Assembly: GCA_030052745.1 (NCBI GenBank)
Contig: JANBVO010000014.1
Coordinates: 124,001 to 188,000, forward strand
Length of the DNA: 64,000 nucleotides
Source: Pleurostoma richardsiae
Taxonomy: Eukaryota; Ascomycota; Sordariomycetes; Calosphaeriales; Pleurostomataceae
Direction of reading: 5' to 3'
The notes beneath the pieces were generated by a model, which saw only the letters and a program-made list of their open reading frames with translations, had not been told where the DNA came from and searched no databases. Made by a program: the position numbers and the translations under genes. The stretch's first letter is position 1; the number at the start of each line of letters is the position of its first letter. This document shows, in pieces, positions 21,129 through 32,234 of this stretch.

Positions 21129-24100
21129 AGTGCGTTCCCTTGGCTTGCTGCTTTAGGTCAGCCTCCAGACCATACACCTCAGTATCCGAATTTGTACTTG
21201 CCGTGACATTTTCAGATTTTGTAGCGCTAGAGACAGTCAATCGGACACTGCTGAACTCAAGATTGTCAGTGACGAGAGTGTTTCACGTTGGTCAATATGA
21301 ATTCATATCTGATTTTCCACAGCAAAAGGTTGCCTCCATTGCGGGTGATCGCATTTAATAGAGTCCCGTATTGATTTAGGCTGCCACAGATGTGTGGACG
21401 CAACCCCTGCAGAACACGCCGATTGCGAGACGATGTATGCGTGTTGGTCACAGAACAAATACTCCAGCGATATAATCTCTGAAGTATCTCTTAACACGGC
21501 TGCAGACTCAACCAGCACCAACAGAATTGATGAGGAGGCGGTATTCCCCGATAGCGGACTCATTCTGATACTTCGAATTATCTAGTTTCATGGGCATTCT
21601 TTCTTATCGTGTAAATGGCGAGTATCCCACAGTGTGCCAGTCAAAGCTGAGGGGATGTTGGACGGTGTCAACGTGCCATGTCCACGCCTCAGGTGCCAAC
21701 AGCTGCTGGTAGCTATCATGGACGTAACACAGCGGCATCCAACATCCCAGCAAGCGTTAAGTAGGCATAACGGAGAGACTCCGGACCATATCGGTACAGG
21801 TGTCATTGGGCTCATAGTAATATATCCGCAGTGTGCTCTACTAGGTCTTGACCGGGTGTGGCCGCGGGGCTTTCCGAATTCTAGGATTTGAGATTCGACC
21901 CGAATTTGCCCGGGTAAAATATCTCAGAGACTCGGTTGACTACTTCTGAGGAGAAGGAGAAGGTTTGAGCTGGAGACACAGCAGAAGGCGCAACTAGGAT
22001 GATCCTATTTGCCAGGACATGCCTCTCTTGTCAAGACCTCCCGAAGCCTCGGACATTCGCTGTACGTGTCGCTATGCACATTTTATTTTTGTGTTGCTGG
22101 CTGCTGGCCCTGTTTTTTTTCTTTTTCTCTTCTTCTTTTGGAGTGTGCATATGACTACTATGTCTGATGTTCAGTTATTAAACATTCGCCTACTCTCCCA
22201 ACTTACCTTCTCTCTTCCCTTTGACCTATGTATGAGTTTGTAGCTTTCCACATCCTAAAAATCAGACCGTATAGCTAACAACTGCTTAGCAGGCTGTAAG
22301 GTATTTATCTTTTAAAGCCACCTTGCTGGTGTCAAATCGAGATAGTGTGAGTAGCAACACTCTTGGCTATTAGGAGTAAATGTCGTAAATAAGGAGGTTG
22401 ATATTCAAGATAGACAGCAGAAGAGGGGGTTGACCCCCCTAGTGATGCTCTGTACGCGTCTTTTGATCTAAGTAAAAAGTGACACCAAGCTGGTATGTTA
22501 TCGTAATAAAGTCAGACAAGATACAACCTTCTCCAATGGTTTGTCCTGGGATTCTATTCTAGAGTTATCTCTCGTTTACGTCTTTGCATTCGAGGACTTG
22601 GATTTGCTTGTCTTAGTATAGAAATCTTAGGACAAGGCGTTACCGCATCTCTAATTTGCAGTCCGAGGAGTACATCCTTTCCCTTCGGCATCCGTCTCTT
22701 CCCCGCGCCACAAAATCAGGGGCTCTAGAGAGACCTGCTCGCGAACCACTCCTACAGAGACGATATGCAGACCACCATAGTGACTGTTAAGAGGCTCGAC
22801 TCAGCGTAAATGCATCCCAGTGATTCTGCTACTTCAGCTACCACAGGATCTTAGGCTCTACTCTGTGAACGTACGTGTTTTAGCTCATTACCCTGACTCT
22901 CATTATCTCCTCCCAGAGATACCGGTGATAATGACATTTACATCGAAACAGGGGCCCTACGGGGTTGCCTACGTGTTCCGGGATTAGTCCCTGCTGGTCT
23001 GCCACCTCGGTGATGAAGGTACGCAGGTCTTGCCTTGATAATGATAATGACTGTTGCGAATGCAGCAGGTGCGACATGAACACCGCTTGGACGAGCGACT
23101 TGTGCGACTCGTGGGATGATTACGGGAGCAACTGCATCCACGGTCTCAGCTGGAGAAAAGGGCAAGTTGTGCATATGTTGACGGGACGGATGCTGCAGTG
23201 AATGTTCACCGGCAAAGCGCTTGCCTACGGAATGCATCATAATTTATTTGAGAACACTATCTAAGGTTTGCTAATGAAGCGAATGAAACTGATGAAGCTG
23301 AGGGATGGGCCCTGGCGGTTGAGAGAACCCATTACATGATGCCAAAATACGGCAAGCCCCCATAGACTTGTACGCGGGTACACTGAAAGCACGTCAAGAG
23401 GCCCGGCCTCATGATGCAACCCGAGACTCGAGCGGTTAATGAAGGGAGATCTATTTCTCGTAACTCTGTACATCAAGGGTCGTCACTCTTGAGACAGTCT
23501 AGGCGGACACTCCTTGGAAGTGGCCGCTCCCATCGCGCGCCGCACCGGTCCGCAATTCGCCCAGGACGGAGGTGTCAGGTGTCGAGGGGACTGGCCTCGC
23601 TTCAGTCATTCATTAGATAACTCTTTACCTAAGAGTAACTGGAGGGCAGCGCGATTTCGGCCGGCTGGCGGCGGCAATGCGGTCATGGCTGCACACCGCC
23701 GGGCTGGGCTTGCCTTTAGAGGTATCAAGCGGTACGGGATGGCCGGCCGGAGGGGGTTCCATCGGAGGGCACGGGGCATCAATCAGATCAGTAAGTTCTA
23801 CGTGTAAAGGTACAGTACCTGACCTTGTGATCAGATGTGCAACCTGTTAGGCTGTTGGTTACTGGACAGGCGATAAGCCGATTTATGCTGCTGTCTCGTA
23901 TCACCATCTCAAGTCGCTCGCATTCCTGTCTCGATGCCGTAAACAAACCACCCTAACAGCCTCTCTCTCGACTCGCAGCTGGACGTCTTCCTGTTATCAG
24001 ATCGCGATTGACCCCACGCCAGAGCCACTTCGCAGGCCGCTACTGCAGGTGAAGTTCCATTGCCGGCGGAGATCGGGACGGCCTTTCGGTCATTACCAGT

Positions 24101-24661
24101 CTACCAGTCTACCAGTCTACCAGTCAAGCCAGTGAGTGTGGGCGCCGGTGAGCGGAAAGGGAAGAAAGCAAGGTATTACTCCGTACCTTACCATACAGCC
24201 ATACCAGGATGCAGGGTAGAAAAGGGAAATTTTCCAGAATTTCTTAGCCCCTTCGGTTCTTTCGACTGCCCGACTGCCTGCCCCACCAACCAAGCCATCG
24301 CTGTCTGCGTCACTTGTACTGTACCCCCGCCATTCCAGCCAAAGGTCAGGAAAAAAAGGCCGAGCGAGTCGTGAGCCGGAGCGAGAGACACACACGCTGT
24401 CCCTCTCCCTTCCTCTCCCTCTCTCGCTCGCAAACAGAAAAAGACGGGAAGCGAGCCTCTTTCCTATTACGTACATCTTTGCCGACTTTCCTTCTTTCTT
24501 TCTTCTACTCCAGAACTACTGCGCTCTGCTCCTCGCTGCCACTGGCCGGGCTACCTTCTAGACCCTCGCACACGTTACTCCCCCCTTCTCCCTGCTCCCT
24601 GCTCCGCAGCCACCGTCATCCTCACGAGACCCCGGAGAACAAAAACACAAACATTACAGCA
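21129..24661. other. Gene-poor, partly AT-rich region
   Basis: About 3.5 kb with no supportable gene. The part from about 21.9 to 22.9 kb is visibly richer in A+T than the flanks and full of stop codons. Open frames at 21303–21563 and 22938–23240 (reverse) have no motif. The last 600 bases are pyrimidine-rich (CTTTC, CTCTCC runs) and are probably the arginase promoter and leader. A tandem taccagtc repeat lies at 24094–24125. Confidence 0.5.
24094..24125. repeat. Four tandem copies of an 8-bp unit (taccagtc)
   Basis: Four exact head-to-tail copies of taccagtc. They lie about 540 bases upstream of the arginase start. No known regulatory meaning. Confidence 0.85.
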
Positions 24662-25957
24662 ATGGCTCCCGCTGCTGCTTCTGGAAAGGAGGGCAACGGC
24701 ACCGGCAACGGCCATCACAGCGCCCTTCAGGCACACACCAGCTACGGCCACTACCACTCCTACAACAGCATGAACACCTCCATGGTGCGCTCGCGCTTCC
24801 TCTCCAACCCGGAGGACGTCGGCGTCGTTGCCGTCGGCTTCTCCGGAGGCCAGGTATGTCTCTCCCTCACTAACCCGCCCTTTGTTTCCCCGGTCTCGTC
24901 TGCTGTCATCCGCAGCCAGCGGGGGTCAAGGAACGACAGGATGGCGCGTAACTGACCCCTTTCCTCTGCTCGCAGTGCAAGCCCGGCGTCGACGCCGCCC
25001 CCTCCGCGCTCATCGAGGCCGGCCTCCTCACCCAGATCACCGACGAGCTCGGCTACAAGCTGCACGGCGACGAGACCGTCCACTCCTACAAGGACCTCGT
25101 GCCCGCCTCCGACCCTCCCTACCGCGGCATGAAGAACCCCCGCGCCGTCTCCGCCGTGACGCGCCGCATCGCTGACCAGGTGTACGAGCACGCCGCCGCG
25201 GGCCGCCTCGTGCTGACGCTGGGCGGCGACCATAGCATCGCCATCGGCACGGTGGCCGGCACCGCGCGAGCTGTGCGCGACCGGCTCGGGCCCGGCCGCG
25301 AGGTGGCGGTCATATGGGTGGACGCGCACGCCGACATCAACACGCCGGAGACGAGCGGGAGCGGCAACATCCACGGGATGCCGGTCAGCTTCCTGACGGG
25401 GCTGGCGCGGGAGGACAGGGAGGAGTGCTTCGGGTGGCTCCAGGAGGAGAATCTGATCAGCGTGCGCAAGCTGGTGTACATCGGCCTGCGGGATGTGGAC
25501 CCGGGCGAGAAGAGGATCCTGCGGGAGAACGGCATCAGGGCGTTCAGCATGTTTGACATCGACAGGTACACCTCTCTTTCCATCTTACTCCTTTTTCTCT
25601 CTCTCTTCCTTCCGAGATAGTGCATGCTGACAGCAGGAAAACAGGCACGGCATCGGCCGCGTCATGGAGATGGCGCTGGGCCACATCGGCAGCGACACGC
25701 CGATCCACCTGTCGTTCGACGTGGACGCGCTGGACCCCATGTGGGCGCCGTCGACTGGGACGCCGGTGCGGGGCGGGCTGACGCTGCGCGAGGGCGACTA
25801 CATCTGCGAGTGCGTGCACGAGACGGGCAACCTGGTCGCCGTCGACCTCGTCGAGGTCAACCCCAGTCTGGCGCCCGAGAATGACATCGGCGCCCATGAG
25901 ACCGTCCGGGCCGGCTGCTCGCTGGTACGGTGCGCGCTGGGCGAGAGCCTGCTGTGA
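24662..25957 (+). CDS. Arginase
   Basis: Exons 24662..24853, 24976..25565 and 25645..25957 give 364 aa. The enzyme hydrolyses L-arginine to ornithine and urea with a binuclear Mn centre. All metal ligands are visible: GGDHS (His 150), DAHADIN (Asp 180, His 182, Asp 184) and SFDVDALDP (Asp 286, Asp 288). The substrate-pocket loop NTPETSGSGNIHGMP is also intact. Compared with the common ~320-residue enzyme there is a Gly/His/Ser-rich N-terminal extension of about 40 residues before SRFLSNPEDVGVVAVGFSGG. Homologues are CAR1 in yeast, aga in Neurospora and agaA in Aspergillus; arginine induction is known for those, but no control element was identified here. Confidence 0.96.
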
Positions 25958-27584
25958 GCGCTGCGAGGAAGGCAAGCGGAGAGCTATGCATATATATGTG
26001 CTGGGTGAGATAGAAAAGGGGAGAGAAAGACGGGAATAAATGGCAAATACCCAACAGTACGGTACCTCACGGTATGGCACAGGGCCCTCTCAATGGAACA
26101 TACAACGGTGCCTAGACAGGGTAGTTCTAGCTAGCATTTGCTCGGCGCATACATACTAAACACCACTACTCCGTGCTGCCTGAGCATTCCTCGATTCAGG
26201 GTACTCTAGAGCTAGAATTAGCCACGTTTTTGACAGGGGTGCACATCACTGCTCTCCATCCCAACGTCACTTGGTCCCACAACTTAATCTGTCGTCTTCT
26301 TCTACCAGATCGTGGTCGTCGTGTTAGATGCGAGAGGCTTTTCAGATCAGGCATCTCGCAAGAGGAGGCAGGGGTTGTTGCGTGTCGCTGCCGGCTGTTT
26401 GTTAGTGCAGTATCGCTGCACACCCCCTGCCACCGGGATTTTGGCTCCCAGCCACTCGCGACTGCAGCTCCCCCCACACACATCTGACCGGCCAACGCAG
26501 AAAAGCTGCGTCACTTGAGGCCATGGACCGACAGGCACAGGTCATTCTACCTACGGAGCAGGGGCAAGAAGAAGAAGAAAGCATCAGGTGTCAAACTGCT
26601 TGTCGATGATGCGAATGCCTGACAGCGCTGCCCGATCCGACAGTCTCCCTAACTATCGCGTCCAAGAGCCGATGACAGCTTCAACACAGAGTCGCTCTAC
26701 TCCGTAAATACAGAGAGCATCGACACTGCCACGCAATCCGGGGCCCAGCCGCCAGCTTTTTCGGCAGCTTATCGCGAATCCCTGCGCCCGCACACTCCGG
26801 TGCAAGGTCACAGCGGGGACGTGCGAAAACAACTGTCGCCGTCGCCGTCGCATCGTCGCGCTCCTCTTCCTTGTCACATACACAAGACACTCGTTTGCTT
26901 GCTCGACCACCAGACAGACCGACCGACGCGCAGGGCGCACGATTGCGCGCATAATCCGCAGGCCTTCAGGCACCCAAGCGGTCTCTTTCTGCCGGGCATC
27001 ACGTCCCCAGTCGACATTTGGGTCCCATCTGATCGGGAAAAGAGGAGGGGGCTCTGTCGCAGCATCACGGCCCAATTGGCCCACCCGCCCGTCGCGACGT
27101 GGCAGCTGCTCCGACCAACAACAGTCGAGAGCGCCGCCTGCACTCACATTTTGTTTCCGAACGGGCAGCGGGGAAGCGGAGCATCTGCGCCTGCGCAGGG
27201 GAGAGGCAATCAAGAAGAGGAACCGGGACTGCAGTCGGTGTTGGTCAATTCGGGGCGAGCGGACGGGCGCGTATTCGGGCTGCAATCACGGAATCGCATC
27301 GAATCGATCACGATCTTTAAAGACCTCGATATCGACTCCCGTCTTCCCAACTCACCCTACGGCTTTCGAGTCTGCCGACGCACGCTATCGAGCAGGTCGA
27401 GTCGAGCAAATAGTACCGGAGGTCGAGGACACGACTTGTCTAAAAGAGAAAGCGACATTGGGATCGCCAAACAGAACAACGCCCACAACTAGGCTGAGAG
27501 GCACGATAAGAGGGCACTCCCAAAACAGACCTGGCCGCCTAGGCCTCTAGAGACCGAACCGTCGAACGACAAGACGAGATAACA
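25958..27584. other. Intergenic / long leader region
   Basis: About 1.6 kb between arginase and the next gene. Two long overlapping open frames on opposite strands (26653–27285 reverse, 26800–27492 forward) lie here, but neither has a domain, a splice partner or a codon pattern like the neighbours. They probably reflect GC-rich promoter or leader DNA. Confidence 0.45.
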
Positions 27585-28223
27585 ATGGCGTCGACGGCAA
27601 CGTCGGGCTCGCTCGTCTACGAGCCGGCGCACTACGAGCGCGTGCACAAGTACCACTGGCCAGCCATCCAGCTCAACATCTGGATGCTGATCATGCTGGT
27701 GGCCACCTGCACCATCGTGGGCATCTTCGCGACCTTCATCCAGATCCAGCAGCAGCTCCTCCTTCCTATACCATGGTTCGTCCACCCTTACCTTTTCTCT
27801 CCTGATGCATCGTTCACGGCAGCGTTGCTAACGTATAGACGAAACAGGTACTTCCCCTACTACATAACCGTCGCCTCCCTCGGCATCGTCTTCATCGTCG
27901 TCATGCTCTGGCTCATCTACCAGCGGCGCCTCCTGCCCGCCATCGTCATGATCGGCGGCTTCGTCATGTTCGTGCTGTGGCTCGTCGGGCTCATCGTCGT
28001 CTCCGTCGAGCTGTGGGGCCCCTCGGGCAGCGTCCAGAGCAGCTGCAACCTGGCCGTGTTCAACCAGAACCCCAAGGGCCAGACGCTGCAGACGCTGGCG
28101 TGGATGGAGCAGAAGAACATCTGCCAGAGCTGGCAGGCCGTCTTCTCCATGGGGCTCGTGGGCGCCATCTTCTTCCTGTGGATCATGATCATGGCGTACC
28201 AGGTGTTCGCTGACGACGGATGA
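27585..28223 (+). CDS. Four-helix integral membrane protein (MARVEL-like topology)
   Basis: Exons 27585..27775 and 27848..28223 give 188 aa. The first exon ends after PIPW and joins YFPYYITVASLG, a phase-2 junction with gttcgt donor and acag acceptor. Four hydrophobic helices are visible: about residues 28–53, 68–90, 92–118 and 157–182, with both ends short and hydrophilic. The loop between helices 3 and 4 has two Cys (SSCNLAV, NICQSW) that could form a disulphide. Size and four-helix arrangement are like fungal MARVEL-domain proteins, but I do not recognise a specific family. It follows arginase on the same strand after a long gap; no functional link is evident. Confidence 0.8.
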   Translation: MASTATSGSLVYEPAHYERVHKYHWPAIQLNIWMLIMLVATCTIVGIFATFIQIQQQLLLPIPWFVHPYLFSPDASFTAALLTYRRNRYFPYYITVASLGIVFIVVMLWLIYQRRLLPAIVMIGGFVMFVLWLVGLIVVSVELWGPSGSVQSSCNLAVFNQNPKGQTLQTLAWMEQKNICQSWQAVFSMGLVGAIFFLWIMIMAYQVFADDG

Positions 28224-28852
28224 AGGGGTCGTGAGGAACGTTTGGGGGTGTTGTATGTTCGGTTGCACATATTTTGGTCTTTTCCCTCCTGTCGTCCACA
28301 TTACATCCTTTTTTGCAATATTGCCGATTCTAGATGCAGCAGATCTTCGTCTTCCGCGATCAATGGAACCAGGGGAGAGTCAGAACCGAAAGCCGAGATC
28401 TAATGTCGTCTGCATGGGTGGGAGTAGCGGGTTTGGGTGGTTCTCTGCTGTTACATCTTTTCATGATGCCAGGAACGGGGGCATAGGAGGGACGCGTACC
28501 GGGCTCGGCTGGAGCCCACAGGGTCTGGGAATGGAGGGGAGGTTGGAGGGTCGCTTGAATGACATCGCGACGGGTATTATGAAGTCATGAAGACATGGGA
28601 TCCGGCGGGAGGCTAACTGTCGTGGAGGCGACCATAGCATGTCACATAACTAGCAGCAGGGTGGCTCAAGTCTTGTTCAAAAGAAACCCAGTATATTTGA
28701 TATCAATATGTCCATCCTTGCCGAACTCTGGCCCTCAATCAAGGCTTGAGGCAGACAGTTTGTCGTTCGTGATCAAAGGATACCAATCCCAGCCCAAACG
28801 CCGTCATCATACTCCTCCTATAACTAACCCATATGCTGCACTAGCAGGGCTC
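28224..28852. other. Convergent intergenic, no gene seen
   Basis: About 630 bases between two converging genes. It should contain both 3' ends. The open frame at 28231–28590 shows no motif. Confidence 0.5.
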
Positions 28853-29161
28853 TTAGTTGGAGATCTTCTCGCTGACCTTCTTGCTATTTAAAAGGGAGTA
28901 TCGTCAGCAACCGTTATCATGACACACAGGAAGAGGCAGCAAAGGGATAGACAGGTATGGGGAATCTTACCCAGTGGCCTTCTCGAAGAGGCCGCGGGCG
29001 CCGTCGGTGATCTTCTCGCTGGTGTTGCGGTCGATGTTGTGGCCGGTCTTCTTGGCGCCCATGTCGAAAGCCTTGTCGAGGTAGTCCTCCTGGCCCGTGG
29101 ACTGGTTGCCAGTCGTCTGGGCAGTGCCCTGGGTGGTGGCCTGGTTGCTAGTGGGGTCCAT
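28853..29161 (-). CDS. Small hydrophilic protein, 73 aa
   Basis: Exons complement(28971..29161) and complement(28853..28883). The first exon has a gtaaga donor. The second, only 31 bases, supplies KKVSEKISN and the stop. The protein is polar and lacks Cys and any membrane segment. The first 25 residues are Gln/Thr/Asn-rich; the rest (EDYLDKAFDMGAKK, ITDGARGLFEKATGKK) should form amphipathic helices. It resembles small conserved fungal proteins ending in EKATGKKVxEKxSN that are often stress- or conidiation-associated; that association is from memory and the molecular role is unknown. The upstream sequence is AT-rich with CAGC/CTGC clusters near 29.4 kb. Confidence 0.75.
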
Positions 29162-30830
29162 TGTGAGATTGTTTGGTGATGGTCACTGGTGTATTTTAGA
29201 GCAGTATGTGGATGAAGATGAAGATGCTGTGGAGGAGAGAGATGGACTCGAGGAGAGACAGCCAAGACAAGGGATTTATATGCCTACAACTGCTACAAGT
29301 AGTCTACACATGTCAAAGAGGGGAAGAGAGCAGACTGGTATTAGGGTCTCGTACGATTACATCACAGTCCTTCAGCTTGACTAGGATCGAAACCTGAACC
29401 TTCTACTCCTCTAGCTGCAGCAGCCACAGCAGGTGCAGCACCTCTCGATGTCCCTCCGGGTCCCCGCCTCCCACTATGGGTACCTGTGCTCTGGCTCGGC
29501 GCAGGGAGGTACCTGAGCTAAACAGCGATAAGGTGCGTCACAGCTCACCCCCGCTCGCCGGCTGGTGGAGCCGATTGCGAGATGGAGGTGGTGACCTCAG
29601 CTCCGTTGGCCAGAGGCTGTCTCACCATCGACGTCATGGCGGCGAGCCTGCTGCACGCATTCGGAACTTGGCGGGTGGCTCCAGGGTCGAGCGGCGATTG
29701 GCAGGGGCATTGTCAGACTCAGGATGGGAGTGCCGATGCTTCCAAGAATAGCTGGATCCCGTCGCCAAGCAAGGTCGCGATGCTGTATACCGTTGATACT
29801 GTAGCAGTAACTCGTATGGGTCAAGGTAGCATGGGGCTCGTAGATGCCCTTCGGGGCAAGGAAGAGGCAGCCAAGAGACAAAGATGGACCGTTGGATCTA
29901 CACAAAAACCGGTAGTGTCTGTCAGGAACAGGGTCGAGCGGCAGACCAATACCGGTCAAGTGCGTGCGTTCCGAGGCGCCAGATAGAAGCATCTGCCGTT
30001 TCCACACGTGTAGTGTAGATTCAGGGTTCAGATCAGGGTCTTGTCTGCCAAGACACACGCCAATCTTGGCTGATGGCGCGGCTTCCAAGCTGGCTGCTCT
30101 TATCGTTCGGGTTACATTGGTTGGTGAAGCCATCGCGCAGACCAAGGTGGTTTGGCCGTTCATGCAGTGATCTCGTCAGACGCCTACCAATCTTTTGCGG
30201 ACGGCGCACAAGAAGCAAACGGGGGAAATGGAAGGAAGAAGCATAGAGTAAAAGATAATAGAAGCAAAAAAGAAAAAGAAAAAAGAAAACAGGTTTTGCA
30301 ATGGGGTGGAGCTGAACGGAGGGCAAAAAGAATCGCCTGGGCGACCGGAAAAGTGGTGGTTTTTCCTCATGGGGAGCCATTTAATGGACGTGTGCACGTT
30401 TCAACGTGGCCACCGACGTCTAATGGCATTGCGTGGTTCTGATGGTCCTGTCCCGTTGCGATTTTTGTCCCTTTTTCATCCTTACGGCAAGGTCAAGAGG
30501 TGAAAGTTGGGATGACAATGAGCGATGCGTGCCAACCTGACAGTAGCTTCCTCCTACGCCTGCCAGGCATGGACTCTGACGAGCTGCAATAGCTCCGGAT
30601 TGTGTTTTTACTGCTGTTTCTCAACGACGAGTATCTGTGTGCTTAGGAGACATAGACCAGGAGCAGGGCAAGTAGGTCGATCATATGGCGGTCGCAAAAA
30701 GAGCATAACACGGGCAACAGTCTCAAGCAGGTCAAGGCAGCCAGTCAAGCAGTTAGGAGTATGTTGTGCACATCGCGTCGCCGCGCCTTAATGATTGATA
30801 GACACCTACGTTAAAGAGTCTCTATTTCTC
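29162..30830. other. Intergenic containing one copy of a dispersed repeat
   Basis: About 1.67 kb. The only distinct element is the ~180-bp repeat copy at 30314–30493. Immediately before it is an A-rich tract (about 30230–30300). The reverse open frame at 29597–30163 (188 codons) lacks any motif and is not taken as a gene. Confidence 0.5.
30314..30493 (+). repeat. Dispersed ~180-bp repeat, copy A
   Basis: This sequence matches 44149–44332 in the same orientation. From about 30366 to 30456 the two copies differ at only two or three positions, including a one-base indel. The outer parts diverge more, with small indels in a T-run. No terminal inverted repeats, target-site duplication or coding potential common to both copies was found. 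It could be a short mobile element, an LTR remnant or a conserved non-coding RNA. Confidence 0.85.
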
Positions 30831-32234
30831 TCATTCAAGGAGACCGCTCGGAGGTGTCACATCCTCGGGCAGCTTGGACCAGCGGCTGGAGTAGACTCTT
30901 CCGTCCTTGATAACCGCCAGGAGGTGCTCACCAGGCCGCTCAAACACCGTGATGTCCTCCAGCGGGTTACTGTTCAGCACCAGGATGTCCGCCGCGAAGC
31001 CCTCGCCGACCTGTCCCAGGAACTGCGCCTGGCCCAGCATCTTAGCCGGGTTGATCGTCGCCTGCCGCAGCACGTCCGCCGCGCCGAGCACCCGCCCGCG
31101 CAGCCCAAACTCCTTGAGCTGCTCCGCGCCCATCATGCTCAGCAGGTCCGAGCCCAGGCACACCGTCACGCCCGCCTCCTGCGCCAGCTGCAGCGACTCC
31201 AGGCCCCGCCGCAGCACCATCTGGTTCTTGCGCTGGTTCTCCGCCGGCAGGAACGCCGAGTACCGCGGGTCCGCCATCGCCTGGTACGTGACCAGCGTCG
31301 GGGTCAGGAACACGCCGTGCTTCGCCATGAACGCCGCCGTGGGCCCGTCGATCAGGTTGCCGTGCTCGATGCCGCGCACGCCGTTCTCCACCGCCTGCCG
31401 GATCGCCCGCGGCGTGTACGCGTGCGCCGTGACGATCGTGCCGGCCGCCTCGGCCACCGACGCGATGGCCGCGATCTCCTCAGCCGTGAACTGCGTGCTC
31501 TCCAGCGCGTCCGTCGGCGACGCCACGCCCCCGCCCACCATGATCTTGATGAAGTCCGCGCCCGTGCGCAGCTGCTCGCGCGAGGCGCGCAGGCACTCCG
31601 GCACCCCGTCGCACACCGCCATCATCCCCGCCTCCGCGCCGCCGCCGCACCCGCACCCGACGGCGCCGGGCTCGTGCGCCCCGCGCCGGTCGCCGTGCCC
31701 GCCCGTCTGCGAGAGGCCGTGGCCGGAGATGAACAGCCGCGGGCCGGGGAAGACGCCGTCGGCGATGGCCTCCTTGAGGGAGAGCGAGGCGCCGCCGCAG
31801 TCGCGCACGGAGGTGTAGCCCCGCTCGAGCATGGCCTTGCACACGAAGGGCTGCCGCAGGAGGGACACGTCCGGGGCGAGGTTCATGGAGCTGCGGAGGT
31901 CGGCCTCGCCGGGCACGGAGGTCAGGTGCACGTGGCAGTCGATGAGGCCCGGGCAGAGGTACTTGCCGGCCAGGTCGACGGTGATGGCGTCGTCGGCGAC
32001 GGCCAGGGACCTGAGCAGCGTGGAGGTGCTGTCATCGTGGCTGCTGCGGTGGACGCACTCGACGCGCCCGCCGGAGAGCTTGACGGCGGAGGCCGCGAAG
32101 ACGCTGCCGGTCACGGGGTCGACGACGTTGGCGTTGGTGAAGATGTAGGTCTGCTGCGGCGGCAGCTTCCAGGGCTTCACCACATCTTCCGGGATGATGG
32201 TTGTGGAAGTTGTTGAAGATCTCGGGGCGCGCAT
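30831..32234 (-). CDS. Amidohydrolase (imidazolonepropionase/prolidase-like, metal dependent)
   Basis: A single exon of 467 aa starting ATG at 32234. It is a complete TIM-barrel amidohydrolase: HVHL (His 101, 103), FIKIMVGGG (Lys 230, usually carbamylated to bridge two metals), TAHAY (His 271), GIEHGNLID (His 291) and LGSDLL (Asp 363). The N- and C-terminal beta-sandwich parts (TNANVVDPVTG…, ADILVLNSNPLEDI) are present. The closest general group is the Xaa-Pro/Xaa-Arg dipeptidase and carboxypeptidase-like subfamily of amidohydrolases; the substrate is unknown. There is a Cys/Gly-rich loop, GCGCGGGAEAG, near residue 193. The gene is intronless, unlike most neighbours, and very GC-rich, so the opposite strand is open for over 470 codons. 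Confidence 0.9.
   Translation of the reverse strand: MRAPRSSTTSTTIIPEDVVKPWKLPPQQTYIFTNANVVDPVTGSVFAASAVKLSGGRVECVHRSSHDDSTSTLLRSLAVADDAITVDLAGKYLCPGLIDCHVHLTSVPGEADLRSSMNLAPDVSLLRQPFVCKAMLERGYTSVRDCGGASLSLKEAIADGVFPGPRLFISGHGLSQTGGHGDRRGAHEPGAVGCGCGGGAEAGMMAVCDGVPECLRASREQLRTGADFIKIMVGGGVASPTDALESTQFTAEEIAAIASVAEAAGTIVTAHAYTPRAIRQAVENGVRGIEHGNLIDGPTAAFMAKHGVFLTPTLVTYQAMADPRYSAFLPAENQRKNQMVLRRGLESLQLAQEAGVTVCLGSDLLSMMGAEQLKEFGLRGRVLGAADVLRQATINPAKMLGQAQFLGQVGEGFAADILVLNSNPLEDITVFERPGEHLLAVIKDGRVYSSRWSKLPEDVTPPSGLLE

Noticed and set aside
22938-23240. 100-codon reverse frame in the gene-poor region
   Set aside because: Pro/Arg/Val-rich translation without motif; adjacent AT-rich DNA is stop-rich.
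26653-27492. Overlapping 210- and 230-codon frames on opposite strands
   Set aside because: No domain, low-complexity Arg/Ser-rich content, no convincing splice partners; probably promoter or leader DNA.
29597-30163. 188-codon reverse frame
   Set aside because: Overlaps a 134-codon forward frame, no motif, composition unlike neighbouring genes.
30314-30493. Interpretation of the repeat as a tRNA-derived SINE
   Set aside because: Only a weak B-box-like GGTTCTGATGG is present and no matching A box or poly-A tail; class left open.
30795-32216. 473-codon open frame antisense to the amidohydrolase
   Set aside because: Composition is Arg/Ala/His/Pro-rich as expected for the complement of a GC-rich gene; the sense strand has all metal ligands of an amidohydrolase.
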